Positions 1 through 8,470 of a stretch of 64,000 nucleotides of DNA are shown here, in pieces. The notes below the pieces were generated by a model, which had not been told where the DNA came from, searched no databases, and worked only from the letters and a program-made list of their open reading frames with translations. The first letter of the stretch is position 1, and every line of letters starts with the position of its first letter. A program made the translations under genes and the position numbers. Source of the stretch: Paenibacillus alkaliterrae. GTDB lineage: Bacteria > Bacillota > Bacilli > Paenibacillales > Paenibacillaceae. Location: NCBI RefSeq assembly GCF_021532375.1, contig NZ_JAKGAP010000018.1:1-64000 (forward strand). The letters run 5' to 3'.

Positions 1-1
1 C

Positions 2-160
2 GATCCATTGACTCAAAATATTACACAAACTGGCAACCACAATGGTCATCCTGCAGTAGGTAACTCAAAAACTCTATCCGTCGGACAGACTCCTAGAACA
101 AGTAAACCGGTTTATAGCAATAAAAATAGGACAATAAGGGGGAAAATGAATGGCTATTAA
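2..160 (+). CDS. C-terminal end of an unidentified protein (partial, weak)
   Basis: The frame is open from the left edge to TAA at 158-160 and encodes 52 residues rich in Asn, Thr, Gly and Ser (including TGNHNGHPAVGN). It has no stop although it enters from outside the window, and it overlaps the start of the next gene by 11 bp. Its start lies outside the window. It could be the tail of a low-complexity surface or spore protein, or a chance open frame. No function can be assigned. Confidence 0.3.
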   Translation, partial: DPLTQNITQTGNHNGHPAVGNSKTLSVGQTPRTSKPVYSNKNRTIRGKMNGY

Positions 161-686
161 AAGAATAGGGGTGGAAAAGCGCGTCTGCAGGAAGAGAGTC
201 TGCAAAGAGATTGTCAGCAAGAAGCGTGTCTGCAAGGAGACGGTTTGCAAGAAGCGTGTATGCAAGCCGGTCAAAAAACGTAATTCCGCATTCAGAGCAG
301 TCTCCGGTATCGATCAACAACTTCATGATAGAACGACTGCCAAAGTTTTATATCAGGTTGAAGAATTGGATCTAAACAATGAATATAATTCGGCTAACTC
401 GACATTTCGTCCAAGACAAAACGGTGTTTATGCCCTTTTTGCGAGCGTTTTTTTTGAGACCATTACGGTTACGTCATTCACGCTAGATTTAGAGATAAGA
501 GTAAATGGTGTACCGAGAATTTCAGACCAGGAAGATTTTAATAATGTAAGCGGCATTATTGATGCCGGTGGTATCGTACAATTAAGAGCTCGAGATAGAG
601 TAGAGGTATTTGCGACGGTTTTTGATAAAAACGTCATCATTCAAAGCGGAGTAAATACACGTTTTGAAGGAGCTAGAATTAGTTAG
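150..686 (+). CDS. Cys/Lys-rich repeat leader fused to a C1q/TNF-like domain
   Basis: This 178-residue protein starts at ATG 150, seven bases after AAGGGGG. Residues 4-45 are a highly basic stretch of short repeats built on K-[KR]-R-V-C-K, with seven cysteines in about 35 residues. Residues from about 50 onward alternate hydrophobic and polar positions and contain phrases (FRPRQNGVYALFASVFF, RARDRVEVFATV) typical of the C1q/TNF-like jelly roll found in Bacillus spore-surface and collagen-like proteins. There is no signal peptide. A spore-coat or exosporium role is inference from the fold and the Cys-rich leader. A perfect terminator follows directly. Confidence 0.6.
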   Translation: MAIKRIGVEKRVCRKRVCKEIVSKKRVCKETVCKKRVCKPVKKRNSAFRAVSGIDQQLHDRTTAKVLYQVEELDLNNEYNSANSTFRPRQNGVYALFASVFFETITVTSFTLDLEIRVNGVPRISDQEDFNNVSGIIDAGGIVQLRARDRVEVFATVFDKNVIIQSGVNTRFEGARIS

Positions 687-698
687 AGATGAATTCAA

Positions 699-735
699 AA
701 AAGTGCCTAGAGGATAGCCTCTAGGCACTTTTTTT
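699..735. terminator. bidirectional intrinsic terminator
   Basis: A perfect 13-bp stem (701-713 with 718-730, four-base loop) is flanked by A-run and T-run. It lies between the convergent C1q-like gene and the LacI gene and can end both. Confidence 0.9.
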
Positions 736-755
736 CGAGCAAGAAGCAAGATCAT

Positions 756-1775
756 TTAAGGCTGAGTGATCTCCTTCACCGATCTGCGAATAATCAAGTC
801 AGCGGGTAAAACGATTTTTTTCCACGGCAGCGTTGTTTCACGTTCCTGAATGCGTTCGATGAGCATCTTCATACCCATGTAGCCGAACTGATAGGCCTGC
901 TGCGCTGCAACGGTAAGGAACGGCTCGATTTCCGAGTAAGGCCCCAAATCGTCAAAGCAAACGATAGACATGTCGTCGGGCACGCTTATTCCGCGTCCGC
1001 GAAGCAGCCTCATCACTTCAACCGCGAGCACGTTATTCCCCGCAACAATAGCGGTAGGAGGCGGATCCATCCGATCAATCCACTGCTCCATTTCCGACAG
1101 ATCGTTTAACGGACCGAAGCTCGTTTCGTACACATAGCGATCATTATATGATAAATCATTCAGCTTCAGCCCATCTTGATAGCCCTGCAGCCTCAATCGG
1201 GCGCTTGAAATTGAAGGAGAACCGTTCACCATCGCAATGCGGCGGTGACCTTGGGAGACCAGATGCTCGACCAGCATCCGGGCGCCTTCCTTGCTGTCGC
1301 CGAGCACGATGTCGCATTCGATACCGGGCACTTCGCGGTCAAGCAATACGAATGGCACGTTGTGCATGCGCAGCGATTCCATGTGCGGCAATGACGGATC
1401 GCCGGCTGGAGCGACCAGAACGCCGTCAACGCGTGCTATCAATATCGTTGTCACATAATCCGATTCCTTCTCAAGGCTCTCGTCGCTATTGCCGAACAGT
1501 AGCCGGTACCCGGATTTTTTGGCCGCATCCTCCGCGCCGCGCGCAAGCGTCGTGTAGAACGGATTCATGATATCGGTGATGAGCAGGAATAGCAGCTTAG
1601 TCTGCTGAAGGACGAGGCTCCGCGCCGTTTGGTTCGGTACGTAGTTCAGTTCCTCCATGACGCGCTTTACCTTTGCTCTTGTTTTCTCGCTGATTTTGCC
1701 AGTGTTATTGATAACTCTGGAGACGGTCATTGCGGATACGCTTGCTTTGGCCGCTATGTCATATATTGTTACCAT
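756..1775 (-). CDS. LacI-family transcriptional regulator of the fucose operon
   Basis: A 339-residue LacI-type repressor. Residues 2-50 form the lambda-like helix-turn-helix (TIYDIAAKASVSAMTVSRVI) and hinge (NQTARSLV). The rest is a periplasmic-binding-protein fold with the usual DIMNPFY start of the first lobe. The start ATG at 1775 is preceded by AAGGGGA at good spacing. It is divergent from fucI, and a palindrome in that intergenic region (1863-1874) is its most likely operator. L-fucose or a pathway intermediate as inducer is inference from position only. Confidence 0.85.
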   Translation of the reverse strand: MVTIYDIAAKASVSAMTVSRVINNTGKISEKTRAKVKRVMEELNYVPNQTARSLVLQQTKLLFLLITDIMNPFYTTLARGAEDAAKKSGYRLLFGNSDESLEKESDYVTTILIARVDGVLVAPAGDPSLPHMESLRMHNVPFVLLDREVPGIECDIVLGDSKEGARMLVEHLVSQGHRRIAMVNGSPSISSARLRLQGYQDGLKLNDLSYNDRYVYETSFGPLNDLSEMEQWIDRMDPPPTAIVAGNNVLAVEVMRLLRGRGISVPDDMSIVCFDDLGPYSEIEPFLTVAAQQAYQFGYMGMKMLIERIQERETTLPWKKIVLPADLIIRRSVKEITQP

Positions 1776-1822
1776 CGTTCTGTCCCCTTATTGGATGAAT
1801 CATAGATTCTATCATACAAAAA

Positions 1823-1836
1823 AGTAAGCGTTGACA
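1823..1836 (+). promoter_or_regulatory. probable cre site (CcpA) at the fucI promoter
   Basis: AGTAAGCGTTGACA matches the cre consensus TGWAANCGNTNWCA at all but the first base. It overlaps the -35 hexamer, so CcpA bound here would block RNA polymerase. The match is seen directly; catabolite repression is inferred. Confidence 0.6.
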
Positions 1837-1859
1837 GCAAGCTTTATCCTTGTTATTTT
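1831..1859 (+). promoter_or_regulatory. fuc operon promoter
   Basis: TTGACA (1831-1836), a 17-bp spacer, and TATTTT (1854-1859) preceded by TG (1851-1852) as an extended -10. Transcription would start near 1866, inside the candidate operator. Confidence 0.75.
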
Positions 1860-1862
1860 TAG

Positions 1863-1874
1863 GTTATCGGTAAC
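1863..1874. promoter_or_regulatory. candidate LacI-type operator
   Basis: GTTATCGGTAAC is a near-palindrome (five of six base pairs) with the central CG typical of LacI-family operators. It covers the predicted transcription start of fucI. Confidence 0.6.
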
Positions 1875-1903
1875 ATTACTTAAACAAATGGAGGTATTTT
1901 TTC

Positions 1904-3694
1904 ATGATGGATAAAAACATGCGTTTTCAAGCGGGCTTTCCTAAGATTGGCATTCGTCCAACGATTGACGGCAGGCGGAAAGGGGTTCGCGAGTCGTTAG
2001 AGGAGCAAACGATGAATATGGCGATTGCAACGGCAAAGCTATTGGCGGAGCATTTGCGTTATCCGAATGGAGAGCCGGTAGAGTGCGTGATTGCGGACAG
2101 CTGTATCGGGGGAGTGGCCGAGGCGGCGGCTTGTGCGGATAAATTTGCTAAATCGGGAGTCGGGGTTTCGATAACGGTAACGCCTTGCTGGTGTTATGGC
2201 ACGGAGACGATGGACATGGATCCCTCCATTCCGAAAGCGGTTTGGGGCTTCAACGGAACCGAGCGTCCAGGGGCTGTTTACTTGGCTGCCGTTCTTTCGG
2301 GTTATGCGCAAAAAGGGCTTCCGGCGTTCGGCATATACGGCGAGCACGTACAAGATGCCGGAGATACGACGATTCCTTTCGACGTGAAGGATAAGCTGGT
2401 CGGGTTCGCCAGAGCCGCTCTTGCAGTCGCATACATGAAGGGGAAATCCTATTTGTCAATGGGCTCGGTGTCGATGGGTATTGCCGGTTCGATTGTGAAC
2501 GACGCTTTTTTCCAAGAGTATTTGGGTATGCGCACCGAGTATATCGACATGACGGAATTCGTACGCCGCATGGACGAGAAAATTTATGACACTGCGGAGT
2601 ATGAGCAAGCGCTTGCATGGGTCAAGGAAAACTGCGCGGAAGGTTCTGACAACAATCCGGCCGGCATTCAAACGACAAGAGAGCGTAAGGACAGGGACTG
2701 GGAAACGGTTATCCAAATGACCCAAATCGCGCGCGACCTTATGGTCGGCAATTCAAAGCTTGCCGAGCTCGGCTTCGGCGAGGAAGCGCTTGGTCATAAC
2801 GCGATCGTATCCGGCTTCCAAGGCCAAAGGCAATGGACGGACCATTTTCCAAACGGGGATTTTATGGAGGCGATGCTTAATTCCTCGTTCGACTGGAACG
2901 GCATCCGCGCGCCTTATATCGTAGCAACGGAAAATGACAGCTTGAACGGGGCCGTTATGCTGTTCGGTTATCTGCTGACGAATACGGCTCAAATTTTCGC
3001 GGACGTCCGGACGTATTGGAGCCCGGAATCGGTAGAGCGCGTGACCGGACATAAGCTGACGGGCGCGGCAGAGAACGGCTTGCTGCATCTCATTAACTCG
3101 GGGCCGGCTACGCTTGATGGAACCGGCGAGCAAACGAAGGACGGCCAACCGGCGATGAAGCCGTTCTGGGAAATTACAGAAGAGGAAGCTCAAAAATGCT
3201 TGGATGCCACCTCATGGCGCCCGGCTTCGGTTGAATATTTCCGCGGCGGCGGCTACTCCTCGGATTACTTGACGCGCGGCGGCATGCCGATGACGATGTC
3301 GCGCATTAACCTGGTGAAGGGAATCGGTCCCGTCCTGCAAATTGCCGAAGGCTACTCGGTTGATTTGCCGGCGGACGTTCACGATACGCTTGACAAACGC
3401 ACGGATTCGACCTGGCCAACCACCTGGTTCGCGCCATCCATAACGGGCGAGGGCGCATTCCGCTCCGTATACGAGGTTATGGATAACTGGGGAGCAAACC
3501 ACGGCTCGATCAGCTATGGGCATATTGGCGGCGACTTGATTACGCTTGCTTCGATGCTGCGTATTCCGGTTAACATGCATAACGTTCCGGAGGAGCGCGT
3601 TTTCCGTCCACGGGCATGGGGCTTGTTCGGAACGGCTAACTCAGAAGGCGCTGATTACCGCGCATGCCAAAATTTTGGCCCTATCTATAAATAA
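1904..3694 (+). CDS. fucI: L-fucose isomerase
   Basis: Converts L-fucose to L-fuculose in the cytoplasm. The 596 residues match the family length (591 in E. coli). The metal and catalytic residues appear conserved: Glu343 in TEND, Asp367 in FADVRTYW with the same 24-residue spacing as E. coli E337/D361, and His533 in ANHGS, corresponding to H528. GGAGG at 1890-1894 serves ATG 1904 or the adjacent ATG 1907. It is first in the operon, and fucA follows after 15 bases. The promoter carries cre and LacI-type sites. Confidence 0.95.
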   Translation: MMDKNMRFQAGFPKIGIRPTIDGRRKGVRESLEEQTMNMAIATAKLLAEHLRYPNGEPVECVIADSCIGGVAEAAACADKFAKSGVGVSITVTPCWCYGTETMDMDPSIPKAVWGFNGTERPGAVYLAAVLSGYAQKGLPAFGIYGEHVQDAGDTTIPFDVKDKLVGFARAALAVAYMKGKSYLSMGSVSMGIAGSIVNDAFFQEYLGMRTEYIDMTEFVRRMDEKIYDTAEYEQALAWVKENCAEGSDNNPAGIQTTRERKDRDWETVIQMTQIARDLMVGNSKLAELGFGEEALGHNAIVSGFQGQRQWTDHFPNGDFMEAMLNSSFDWNGIRAPYIVATENDSLNGAVMLFGYLLTNTAQIFADVRTYWSPESVERVTGHKLTGAAENGLLHLINSGPATLDGTGEQTKDGQPAMKPFWEITEEEAQKCLDATSWRPASVEYFRGGGYSSDYLTRGGMPMTMSRINLVKGIGPVLQIAEGYSVDLPADVHDTLDKRTDSTWPTTWFAPSITGEGAFRSVYEVMDNWGANHGSISYGHIGGDLITLASMLRIPVNMHNVPEERVFRPRAWGLFGTANSEGADYRACQNFGPIYK

Positions 3695-3709
3695 ATCGGA
3701 GGTATTACG

Positions 3710-4369
3710 ATGAGCAGCACGGACATTCGAAACGAGCTTTGCAAATATGCCCGCAAGACGGTTGCGAACAAATTGGTTGTCGGGCCGGGCGGCAACATAA
3801 GCGCAAAATTCGAAGGGAAAATGTATCTTTCGCCAAGCGGCTTCGCCTTGGATGAAATCGAGCCGCATCAATGGGTGGAGGTCGATATCGAGTCGGGAGA
3901 AATTACGGATATCGGCCTGCGTCCATCCTCGGAGGTGTTGATGCACCTGTATGCTTACCGGGCCAATCCGGATATCGGGGCAATCGTTCATACACATCCG
4001 CCTTACTGCATTGCATTTACGCTCGTCGAGCAAGAGCTGCCGATCATGTTCCCTGACCAGGCGGCGTTAGTAGGGAAAACGGTATACGTGCCTTATGTGC
4101 TGCCAACGACGGATAAGCTGGCGGATGCGTACGTGGAGAAGGTGAACGAAGCCAGCTCCGTATTGCTCGGCAACCACGGGCTGGTCACTTCAGGCCGCAA
4201 TTTGCGCGAAGCTTATTACCGGACCGAAGTTGTGGAAGAAAGCACGAAAATTTTCTTGATCGCTAAGGCGATCCGCGAGCCAAAGGTGCTCACGAAGGAT
4301 GAATTCGAAGAAATCGCATCGCTGGAGAGCGAGGCTTACCGTATTGAATTGCTGCAAAAGATGAAATAA
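3710..4369 (+). CDS. fucA: L-fuculose-1-phosphate aldolase (class II)
   Basis: A 219-residue class II aldolase that cleaves L-fuculose 1-phosphate to DHAP and L-lactaldehyde. The catalytic Glu75 and zinc ligands His94 and His96 (HTHPP) and His156 (GNHG) fall at nearly the same positions as E. coli FucA E73, H92, H94 and H155. The length also fits FucA rather than the longer RhaD. GGAGG precedes the ATG. It lies between fucI and a sugar kinase, which supports the fuculose substrate. Confidence 0.9.
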   Translation: MSSTDIRNELCKYARKTVANKLVVGPGGNISAKFEGKMYLSPSGFALDEIEPHQWVEVDIESGEITDIGLRPSSEVLMHLYAYRANPDIGAIVHTHPPYCIAFTLVEQELPIMFPDQAALVGKTVYVPYVLPTTDKLADAYVEKVNEASSVLLGNHGLVTSGRNLREAYYRTEVVEESTKIFLIAKAIREPKVLTKDEFEEIASLESEAYRIELLQKMK

Positions 4370-4412
4370 TGCAGCACTCATGTCCGGACTACTTTTTTGG
4401 GAGGCTTACAGA

Positions 4413-5915
4413 ATGACGAAGCTTGCTACCGTACTCGCTTTTGATCTCGGCGCCAGCAGCGGAAGAGCTTTAATCGGCGAGCTTACCGGAGATGCGATGA
4501 ATGGACAGGCTAAGCTGCAGGTGACGGAAATTCACCGGTTTCCGAATCAGCCGATTGCAGTTGGCGGACATTTGCACTGGGACATACTCCGTTTGCTGCA
4601 GGAGTTAAAGAATGCGATCCGCAAAGCATTCCAGGAAGGGTATGAGCCGCAAACGTTCGGGATCGATACTTGGGGCGTGGACTTTGGGCTGCTCGATGCG
4701 AACGGCGAGCTGCTTGGCAACCCTTATCATTACCGCGATCCGCAAACGGATGGAATTGTGGAAGAGCTGGGCGAGCTAATCGGCAAGTCATGCTTGTACG
4801 AGCAAGGCGGTCTGCAGTTTATGCCTTTCAATACGATAAACCAGCTGTATGCGATGCGGAAAGCGGAATCGCCGAAGCTCGCAGCGGCAAGCACCTTGCT
4901 GCTTACGCCGGATTTGCTTGCCTACTTTCTGACAGGGGAGAAGGTATGCGAATTCACAATGGCGACGACTACGCAGTTGTTCCATCCGGAGGAGCAAGCA
5001 TGGAATACGGCGCTAATGGAGCGGCTTGGCATTCCGAGCCGGCTGTTCATCGAGCCGATTCATCCCGGCACTCGAATCGGTCCGTTAACGCCGGAGGTGT
5101 GTGCCGAGCTGGACGTTCCGCCGATCGAAGCGGTCGCTGTAGGGACGCATGATACCGAATCAGCAATAGCCGCTGTTCCGGCGGCAGCGGGAGCCCCATT
5201 CGCTTATCTCGTCTGCGGAACCTGGTCGCTGCTCGGAACGGAGCTTGAGCAGCCGATCGTCACGCCGGAGGCGATGGCGCTGGATTTCTCCAATGAAGGC
5301 GGAGTGGGCGGTACGTACCAGCTGCTAAAGAATATTATGGGGCTTTGGATATTGCAGGAATGCAAACGCGAGTGGGATGAGCAGGGAGCTGCGGTTTCTT
5401 TTGCCGAGCTTGTAAAGCTTGCCGAGAACGTCAAGCCGTTCCGAAGCTTTATTCAGCCTGACGCTTCGTCGTTCTATGCGCCGTCCGGCATGGTCAGCCG
5501 GATTCAATCCTATTGCCGCGAAACATCGCAGCCGGTTCCCGAGTCGATGGGCGAAGTAACGCGCTGCGTCCTGGAAAGCTTGGCGCTGAGGTACCGTCAG
5601 GCACTCGAGCAAATGGAGGCTTTGACCGGTGTTGCGTACAGCGGTTTGCATATGGTTGGCGGAGGCATACAAAATGAGCTGTTATGCCAATTTACAGCTA
5701 ATGCGTTAGGCCGGCCGGTTTGGACGGGGCCCGTTGAAGCAAGTGCAATCGGCAACATGTTGATGCAGCTTGTCGCTTTGGGACAATGCATGGATTTGCA
5801 GGCCGCTCGACAGTTGTCAGCCTTATCTTTTCCAGTGGATACGTATGCTTCTGTACAATCGGATGAGTGGGAAGTTGCTTATAAAACCTTCGCCGGGCTA
5901 AGTTCTATTAAGTAG
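4413..5915 (+). CDS. FGGY-family kinase, probable L-fuculokinase of rhamnulokinase type
   Basis: A 500-residue FGGY carbohydrate kinase with N-terminal AFDLGASSGRA and a second lobe containing GTHDTESA and CGTWSLLGTE. These phrases are typical of rhamnulokinase (RhaB) rather than E. coli-type FucK. ATG 4413 is preferred because GGGAGG sits at 4399-4404; an upstream in-frame ATG at 4380 has no ribosome binding site. Its place between fucA and fucU argues that it phosphorylates L-fuculose. A close paralogue sits in the rhamnose operon at 46339. Activity on both sugars is possible. Confidence 0.8.
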   Translation: MTKLATVLAFDLGASSGRALIGELTGDAMNGQAKLQVTEIHRFPNQPIAVGGHLHWDILRLLQELKNAIRKAFQEGYEPQTFGIDTWGVDFGLLDANGELLGNPYHYRDPQTDGIVEELGELIGKSCLYEQGGLQFMPFNTINQLYAMRKAESPKLAAASTLLLTPDLLAYFLTGEKVCEFTMATTTQLFHPEEQAWNTALMERLGIPSRLFIEPIHPGTRIGPLTPEVCAELDVPPIEAVAVGTHDTESAIAAVPAAAGAPFAYLVCGTWSLLGTELEQPIVTPEAMALDFSNEGGVGGTYQLLKNIMGLWILQECKREWDEQGAAVSFAELVKLAENVKPFRSFIQPDASSFYAPSGMVSRIQSYCRETSQPVPESMGEVTRCVLESLALRYRQALEQMEALTGVAYSGLHMVGGGIQNELLCQFTANALGRPVWTGPVEASAIGNMLMQLVALGQCMDLQAARQLSALSFPVDTYASVQSDEWEVAYKTFAGLSSIK

Positions 5916-5952
5916 ATTATCGACGCTGGTCATGTGAAAGGAAGAGGTCTAT

Positions 5953-6387
5953 ATGTTAATAGGGGTTTCTAAGCTTATTTCTCCTGAGCTGCTCAAAGTG
6001 CTCAGCGAGATGGGACATAGCGATGAAATTGTGCTGGCAGACGGCAATTTTCCGGCGGCGAGTCACGCACAGCGATTAATTCGTACCGATGGACACGATA
6101 TTCCGGAGCTGCTTGACGCGATTCTGCGGCTGTTCCCGCTGGATCAATACGTGGCTAAACCGGCTGCGCTCATGCAGGTCGTTCCCGGCGACACGGTACA
6201 AACGCCGATTTGGGAGGAATACCGTTCCATTATAGCTGAGCGGACAGGACTTGCCGAGCCATTCGAACAGGTCGATCGCTTCGCCTTTTACGAGCGGGCG
6301 AAGCAGGCTTATGCCGTAATCGCAACCGGCGAAGGCGCGTTGTATGCCAACTTGATTTTGAAGAAGGGCGTTATTGCGGAATCCTAG
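5953..6387 (+). CDS. fucU: L-fucose mutarotase (RbsD/FucU family)
   Basis: A 144-residue RbsD/FucU-type mutarotase that interconverts the anomers of L-fucose to supply fucI. The N-terminal LLKVLSEMGHSDEIVLADGN contains the conserved His of this family (H22), followed by the ADGNFPA strand, and the length is right for FucU. It is last in the operon, 37 bases after the kinase, and is followed by a terminator. RbsD (ribose pyranase) is excluded mainly by context. Confidence 0.85.
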   Translation: MLIGVSKLISPELLKVLSEMGHSDEIVLADGNFPAASHAQRLIRTDGHDIPELLDAILRLFPLDQYVAKPAALMQVVPGDTVQTPIWEEYRSIIAERTGLAEPFEQVDRFAFYERAKQAYAVIATGEGALYANLILKKGVIAES

Positions 6388-6428
6388 CCGCGCTTTTATT
6401 CGATTCTATTATTTTAATGCAAGGATTG

Positions 6429-6471
6429 AGGACTGCCTTACGGTCAATGGACCGAGGGCGGTCCTTTTTTT
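6429..6471 (+). terminator. terminator of the fuc operon
   Basis: Arms 6429-6437 and 6457-6465 pair over 9 bp with one G-U, with a smaller inner GGTC/GGACC pairing, and are followed by seven T. The remaining sequence to 6636 holds a TATAAT (6616-6621) with only a weak -35 for the next operon. Confidence 0.8.
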
Positions 6472-6636
6472 ATAAATCTAAATCATGAACTCTTTACCTG
6501 TCTGCCATGAGGGGATAATATCGGCTAATATGTCGGTATACCCGTTTTTTTGATCACTAAAAAAAACAAACAATTTCGTAAAATCGTCGCCTGTCCAGAT
6601 GAAAGCGGTTTCTAATATAATGAATCCACAACAGAT

Positions 6637-7608
6637 ATGAGGGGTGATGGCATTGGGGTAAACAAAGTCGTAGTAAGCAAGACTTCGTTGTTGACACGGT
6701 TGTCTCGGAAGAAAAAGGTAAACTCGTATGAAAACAATTTAGCCGGCTACGTTTTTATTTCGCCGTGGTTGATCGGGTTTTTGCTGCTGACGGTTTGGCC
6801 GGTCACGCAGTCGTTCTATCTCTCTTTCACGGATTATCCGCTCTTGGCGGATCCGGTATGGGTAGGCGTCGAGAACTACACGAAAATTTTTACGAAGGAC
6901 CCTCTGTTTGGCAAGTCGCTCGCAGTCACATTCAGTTTCGTTCTGTTATCCGTTCCGTTGAAGCTGTTTTTCTCTTTGATGGTAGCCATGCTGCTTAATA
7001 AAAGTTTGAAGGGCATGAGCCTGTATCGAACGGCTATCTATTTTCCGTCCTTAATCGGGGGAAGCATTGCCGTTTCCGTTCTTTGGAGAAATATGTTCGA
7101 CTTGAACGGCTACATCAACCAAGTGCTTGCCTGGTTCGGAATTCAAGGCGTGGGCTGGATTACCAATCCTAGTACAGCGCTTGGTACGCTAGTCCTCTTG
7201 AACGCGTGGCAGTTCGGCTCGACCATGGTTATTTTCCTGGCGGGATTAAAGCAAATTCCGCAGGAATTGTACGAGTCAGCCTCTGTGGACGGAGCAGGGA
7301 AATTTAGGAAGTTCTTAAATATCACGCTTCCGATGCTGTCCCCTGTTGTGTTCTTCAATCTTGTACTCGGCGTGATCGGCTCGTTCCAAACGTTCACCTC
7401 GGCGTTTATTATTACGAAGGGCGGACCGATTCACTCAACGTACATGTACGCTTTGTTCCTTTATGAAAAGGCGTTCAAGCACTATCAGATGGGATACGCA
7501 TCCGCGTTGGCATGGATTCTGCTTGCGATCGTCGCCAGCCTGACCGCCATTAACTTCTTGGTGTCCCGTTATTGGGTATTCTACGAGACGGATGGAGGGA
7601 AAAAATGA
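6637..7608 (+). CDS. sugar ABC transporter permease (MalF/UgpA type)
   Basis: An inner-membrane subunit with about six membrane segments and the EAA loop (YESASVDGAG...LPML) that contacts the ATPase. It is about 323 residues. The start is uncertain. ATG 6637 has no ribosome binding site, while AGGGG at 6640-6644 is well spaced for an ATT codon at 6652. It overlaps the next permease by four bases (ATGA). It lies downstream of the fucose enzymes and upstream of a binding protein and a YesM/YesN pair. Fucose or a fucosylated oligosaccharide is a plausible substrate, by context. No ATPase gene is present, as is common where a shared MsmX-type ATPase serves. Confidence 0.85.
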   Translation: MRGDGIGVNKVVVSKTSLLTRLSRKKKVNSYENNLAGYVFISPWLIGFLLLTVWPVTQSFYLSFTDYPLLADPVWVGVENYTKIFTKDPLFGKSLAVTFSFVLLSVPLKLFFSLMVAMLLNKSLKGMSLYRTAIYFPSLIGGSIAVSVLWRNMFDLNGYINQVLAWFGIQGVGWITNPSTALGTLVLLNAWQFGSTMVIFLAGLKQIPQELYESASVDGAGKFRKFLNITLPMLSPVVFFNLVLGVIGSFQTFTSAFIITKGGPIHSTYMYALFLYEKAFKHYQMGYASALAWILLAIVASLTAINFLVSRYWVFYETDGGKK

Positions 7609-8444
7609 ATACTCTCCACCGCGGTTATTCAAAAGTCACCAATCATTTGTTTTTAACATGCTTCTCACTGCTCATGCTTTATCCGGTGATCTGGTGGGTA
7701 GGAGCGTCCTTGAAAAAAACCGAGGAAATGCGGTTGCCTACCATTTGGCCGGAGGTGGCTATGTGGAGCAATTATTCGAAAGGTTGGAATTTCTCAGCCG
7801 AGTTTTCATTTGGTCATTTCTTCGCCAATACGTTGATGATGGAATTTTGGAACGTATTAGGCGGAGTGCTGACCAGCGCGATTGTGGCCTACGGTTTTGC
7901 CCGCTTGCACTTTAAGCTTCGAGGTTTTTGGTTTTCGATACTCCTGTTGACGATGATGCTTCCAGGGCAGGTTACGATTGTTCCGCAATACATTTTATAC
8001 AATAATTTAGGTCTTGTAGACAGTTATATCCCGTTGATCCTTCCGCATTTCTTCGGAGGAGGGGCATTCTTCGTATTCCTGCTGGTCCAATTTATCAGAG
8101 GCATTCCAAGAGATTTGGATGAAGCGGCGAAGATCGATGGCGCCTCCGTATATGGGATCTTTTTACGAATCATATTTCCCTTAATTAAACCGGCCTTGGT
8201 TACGGTGGCCATTTTCACTTTTATATGGAGTTGGGATGATTTTTTTGGACAGGTATTGTATTTGAGCTCCGTCGAGAAATTTACCGTCGGCTTGGCGCTG
8301 CGGATGTTTATCGACCAGTTTGAAATCCAGTGGGGGCAGCTTCTGGCGATGTCACTTCTCTCGATAACCCCTTCGGTCATCGTATTTTTTCTTGCGCAGA
8401 AGCATTTCGTCGAGGGAATTTCCACAACCGGTTTAAAAGGATAG
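7605..8444 (+). CDS. sugar ABC transporter permease (MalG/UgpE type)
   Basis: A 279-residue second permease with about six membrane helices and an EAA loop (DEAAKIDGAS...FPLI), ending in the VEGISTTGLKG tail characteristic of MalG-type subunits. The ATG at 7605 is preceded by GGAGGG (7594-7599) and overlaps the stop of the first permease, so an upstream in-frame ATG at 7572 is not the start. The overlap implies translational coupling of the two subunits. Confidence 0.9.
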   Translation: MNTLHRGYSKVTNHLFLTCFSLLMLYPVIWWVGASLKKTEEMRLPTIWPEVAMWSNYSKGWNFSAEFSFGHFFANTLMMEFWNVLGGVLTSAIVAYGFARLHFKLRGFWFSILLLTMMLPGQVTIVPQYILYNNLGLVDSYIPLILPHFFGGGAFFVFLLVQFIRGIPRDLDEAAKIDGASVYGIFLRIIFPLIKPALVTVAIFTFIWSWDDFFGQVLYLSSVEKFTVGLALRMFIDQFEIQWGQLLAMSLLSITPSVIVFFLAQKHFVEGISTTGLKG

Positions 8445-8470
8445 TACATTAACCAAAAGGGGTAGAGAAT

